From positions 1 to 8,636 of the forward strand of contig JAKAMR010000092.1 of NCBI GenBank assembly GCA_021812785.1: 8,636 nt of DNA, given 5' to 3'. Every line of letters starts with the position of its first letter. The first letter of the stretch is position 1. The DNA comes from Nitrospirota bacterium. GTDB lineage: Bacteria > Nitrospirota > Thermodesulfovibrionia > Thermodesulfovibrionales > JdFR-88. Position numbers and translations under genes: made by a program. A model generated the notes under the pieces. It ran no database searches. It worked only from the letters and a program-made list of their open reading frames with translations, and was not told where the DNA came from. Below are positions 6,605 to 8,636 of the stretch, piece by piece.

Positions 6605-6617
6605 CTGTTTGAAACAG
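6605..6617. promoter_or_regulatory. 13-bp perfect palindrome, operator candidate
   Basis: CTGTTTGAAACAG is a perfect dyad centred on a G, 107 nt upstream of the sigma54-activator start codon at 6725. Such dyads are typical regulator sites and could serve autoregulation of the downstream gene. The protein that would bind it is unknown. In RNA it could also form a short hairpin. Confidence 0.3.
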
Positions 6618-6630
6618 GACTATTTAATGT

Positions 6631-6669
6631 CCGGATCTTTGGAAGCGAATTAAAAAAGCCTGTATCCGG
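6631..6669 (+). other. Leader dyad upstream of the sigma54-activator gene
   Basis: CCGGAT (6631-6636) and ATCCGG (6664-6669) are complementary across 27 bases. A T-rich stretch (GTTTTGAAAATTTTTT) follows directly. It may be a leader hairpin or weak attenuator ahead of the gene. The large loop makes a strong terminator unlikely. The rest of 6330-6724 shows no gene. Confidence 0.25.
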
Positions 6670-6710
6670 GTTTTGAAAATTTTTTACGATTTTCTTTTTT
6701 TCTATGGCTT

Positions 6711-6716
6711 GGGAGG
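6711..6716 (+). promoter_or_regulatory. Ribosome binding site that sets the activator start at 6725
   Basis: GGGAGG ends eight bases before ATG 6725. The upstream in-frame ATG at 6704 would place this site inside the coding sequence and has no site of its own, so 6725 is the better start. Confidence 0.8.
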
Positions 6717-6724
6717 CAAAGGAA

Positions 6725-8188
6725 ATGACTGAAAATAGCGGCAGCGTGCTTATAGTGGACGATGAGCCCAACGCCGTAAAAGTCCTTTCCGAGATCCTTT
6801 CGATCGATGGTTACCGGGTATATAAATCATTTGATGCCCGCGGGGCCCTTAGCATGGTAAAGACCGAGTCTCTGGATGCGGTCATAACGGACCTGAGGAT
6901 GCCCGGATTTGACGGCATGCAGTTTTTTGAGTCCATAAGGGAAAACCATCCCGATATCCCGGTGATATTCCTGACCGGCTATGGCACGGTGGAATCGGCG
7001 GTAGACACGATCACCGAAGGGGCGTATTACTATTTCATCAAACCGCCTGATTACACGAAGCTCAAAGGGGTGCTTTCAAGGGCGATAAGCACACGCCGCA
7101 CGCTGCTTGCCTTCCGGTCGCTCCAAAAAAGCGGCATCCTTGGAAGGACGCTTCGCTCCCGCCGCATGAGCCTGTGCTCCGCCGTCCCGTCAGAAGAAGG
7201 CATTTTGCCAGGCGGCATCAGGATGCTAGGGAATGACCCCGGCATGAAGAAGATATTGGAGACAGTCGATTCTGTCAGGGACACGACCTCCAGCGTGCTC
7301 ATAACAGGGGAGACCGGCACCGGCAAGGAGCTTATTGCCAGGGCCCTTCATTTCGGCGGGATCAGGCACCAGAAGCCTTTCGTTGCCGTCAACTGTGCGG
7401 CCATCCCCAATGAGCTGCTTGAATCCGAGCTTTTCGGGTATGAAAGGGGGGCGTTTACCAATGCAGTGTCGAGGCGGATAGGCAAATTCGAAGAGGCTTC
7501 CTCGGGGACTATCCTGCTTGACGAGATAGGCGAACTCAGCCTCCCGCTTCAGGCCAAGCTCCTCCGTGTCCTTCAGGAAAGGGAACTGGAGCGGCTTGGG
7601 GGAGGCAGAAAGATAAAAGTGGACTTCAGGCTGATCTCCTCTACTAACAGTTCCCTTGAAAAAGAGGTCCAGGCGGGAACCTTCAGAATGGACCTCTTCT
7701 ATCGCATTAACGTTGTGCATATTTCGGTGCCTCCGCTCAGGCAGAGAAAGGGTGACATCCCTGTCCTGGCAAGCGAGTTCATAAAAGAGTTCTCTGAAAG
7801 GGAGAATAAGGAAGTCGAGATTTCGGATGAGGTGATGGCCATGCTCTGTGATTATTCCTGGCCGGGCAATATCAGGCAGCTGAGAAACGTCCTTGAAAGA
7901 CTGGTCGTTCTGTCGAGGACCGGGAAGGTGTCGCTGCGCGATTTGCCGGAAGAGCTTATGGCCTTGAGGGCAGCAGTTCCCGATGCGGAGCCCATGGCTT
8001 CCGCCAAGGCGCCGGCCTTCCCCGGGAGGGGCGCTCAGACCCTCAGGGAACTCGAGGACAGGGCAGTTTTAAATTCCCTTGAGGAGTGCCGCGGCAACAA
8101 ATCAAAAGCTGCAAAGATGCTGGGCATCTCCAGAAAAACATTCTACAAAAGGCTCAGGGAGATTGACCCCGGCAGTACCTCCGCCTAG
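6725..8188 (+). CDS. NtrC-family sigma54-dependent response regulator (receiver, AAA+, Fis-type HTH)
   Basis: It is an enhancer-binding protein of 487 residues that, once phosphorylated, remodels sigma54-RNA polymerase. The receiver domain (about 6-120) has the acidic pair D12/D13, phospho-acceptor D56 in ITDLRMPG, T84 and K106, so it should be phosphorylatable. After a linker of about 40 residues comes the AAA+ domain: Walker A GETGTGKE (195-202), the sigma54-contact loop GAFTNA (242-247, usually GAFTGA), Walker B TILLDE (262-267), an arginine-finger region [10 protein letters not shown] and sensor [16 protein letters not shown]. The C-terminal Fis-type helix-turn-helix reads [22 protein letters not shown] at the fifth position of the loop is unusual, but the F and T that contact sigma54 are kept. 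No histidine kinase gene adjoins it, so its partner is elsewhere. Its targets are unknown; galE, 84 nt downstream, may or may not be one. No sigma54 promoter was found upstream of either. Confidence 0.95.
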   Translation: MTENSGSVLIVDDEPNAVKVLSEILSIDGYRVYKSFDARGALSMVKTESLDAVITDLRMPGFDGMQFFESIRENHPDIPVIFLTGYGTVESAVDTITEGAYYYFIKPPDYTKLKGVLSRAISTRRTLLAFRSLQKSGILGRTLRSRRMSLCSAVPSEEGILPGGIRMLGNDPGMKKILETVDSVRDTTSSVLITGETGTGKELIARALHFGGIRHQKPFVAVNCAAIPNELLESELFGYERGAFTNAVSRRIGKFEEASSGTILLDEIGELSLPLQAKLLRVLQERELERLGGGRKIKVDFRLISSTNSSLEKEVQAGTFRMDLFYRINVVHISVPPLRQRKGDIPVLASEFIKEFSERENKEVEISDEVMAMLCDYSWPGNIRQLRNVLERLVVLSRTGKVSLRDLPEELMALRAAVPDAEPMASAKAPAFPGRGAQTLRELEDRAVLNSLEECRGNKSKAAKMLGISRKTFYKRLREIDPGSTSA

Positions 8189-8200
8189 GAAACGTTCTTC

Positions 8201-8228
8201 TTGTCATCCGGTTTTGGTAATATACATA
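8201..8228 (+). promoter_or_regulatory. Weak sigma70-like promoter candidate for galE
   Basis: TTGTCA (8201-8206) resembles a -35 box and TACATA (8223-8228) a poor -10 at 16-bp spacing. The gap between the activator stop and galE is only 84 nt, with no terminator visible, so read-through from the activator gene is equally possible. Confidence 0.25.
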
Positions 8229-8262
8229 GTTAGGGCGTTTTGCGTCAAAAATTTATTCTCGC

Positions 8263-8267
8263 GGAGG
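8263..8267 (+). promoter_or_regulatory. Ribosome binding site supporting the TTG start of galE
   Basis: GGAGG ends five bases before TTG 8273. The protein from that TTG begins KIFVTGGAG, exactly where GalE proteins begin, so the non-ATG start is well supported. Confidence 0.75.
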
Positions 8268-8272
8268 CCTGA

Positions 8273-8636
<364 letters not shown>

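Noticed and set aside
6330..6703. c-di-GMP riboswitch (GEMM class) in the leader of the sigma54 activator gene
   Set aside because: The conserved GEMM blocks (CACGCACAGGGCAAACC-like and GGGACGCAAAGCC-like) are not present despite some GGGACG-like similarity around 6459.
6330..6724. Sigma54 -24/-12 promoter upstream of the activator
   Set aside because: GG and GC pairs at 10-bp spacing with the surrounding TGGCAC/TTGC context were not found by eye.

Overview
The window holds six protein-coding genes: two cut by the window ends, four complete. It looks like a chromosomal segment of a moderately GC-rich, Gram-negative, probably anaerobic or microaerophilic bacterium. Arg is read mostly by AGG and Ile often by ATA. 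The regulators (diguanylate cyclase, sigma54 activator) and an MqnP-type UbiA prenyltransferase would suit Nitrospirota (Thermodesulfovibrionia) or the former Deltaproteobacteria. The phylum is a guess from style, not from a search. No transposase, integrase, CRISPR array, tRNA or rRNA is visible.

Layout: (1) 1-1761, minus: the N-terminal 587 residues of the excision-repair ATPase UvrA; the 3' part lies outside the window. (2) 1879-2304, plus: a small exported DUF1573-family protein. Its frame is interrupted by one TGA exactly where the family has the first Cys of its CGCT motif. A 6-bp hairpin with an AGUUC loop follows at bacterial-SECIS distance, and the frame stays open for the rest of the domain. 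I read this as a selenoprotein with a Sec-Gly-Cys motif, the most interesting item here. (3) 2373-3221, plus: the MqnP-type prenyltransferase, probably co-transcribed with the DUF1573 gene (68-nt gap). (4) 3199-3789, minus: a small two-helix membrane protein with a HAMP-like segment and coiled coil but no output domain, overlapping the prenyltransferase gene tail to tail. (5) 4143-6329, plus: a soluble sensor diguanylate cyclase (PocR-like, two GAF, GGDEF with GGEEF and an RxxD inhibitory site). (6) 6330-6724: a leader/intergenic region rich in dyads, including a terminator-like hairpin. (7) 6725-8188, plus: an NtrC-type sigma54 activator. (8) 8273 to the end, plus: the start of UDP-glucose 4-epimerase GalE.

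Working together: DUF1573 and the prenyltransferase may form one unit of envelope and quinone functions, though no shared pathway is evident. The diguanylate cyclase, the sigma54 activator and galE lie in the same direction. That order would suit regulation of envelope or exopolysaccharide production, but this is inference from order alone. The UvrA here is also unusual: it lacks about 100 residues that correspond to the insertion domain of the well-studied enzymes.
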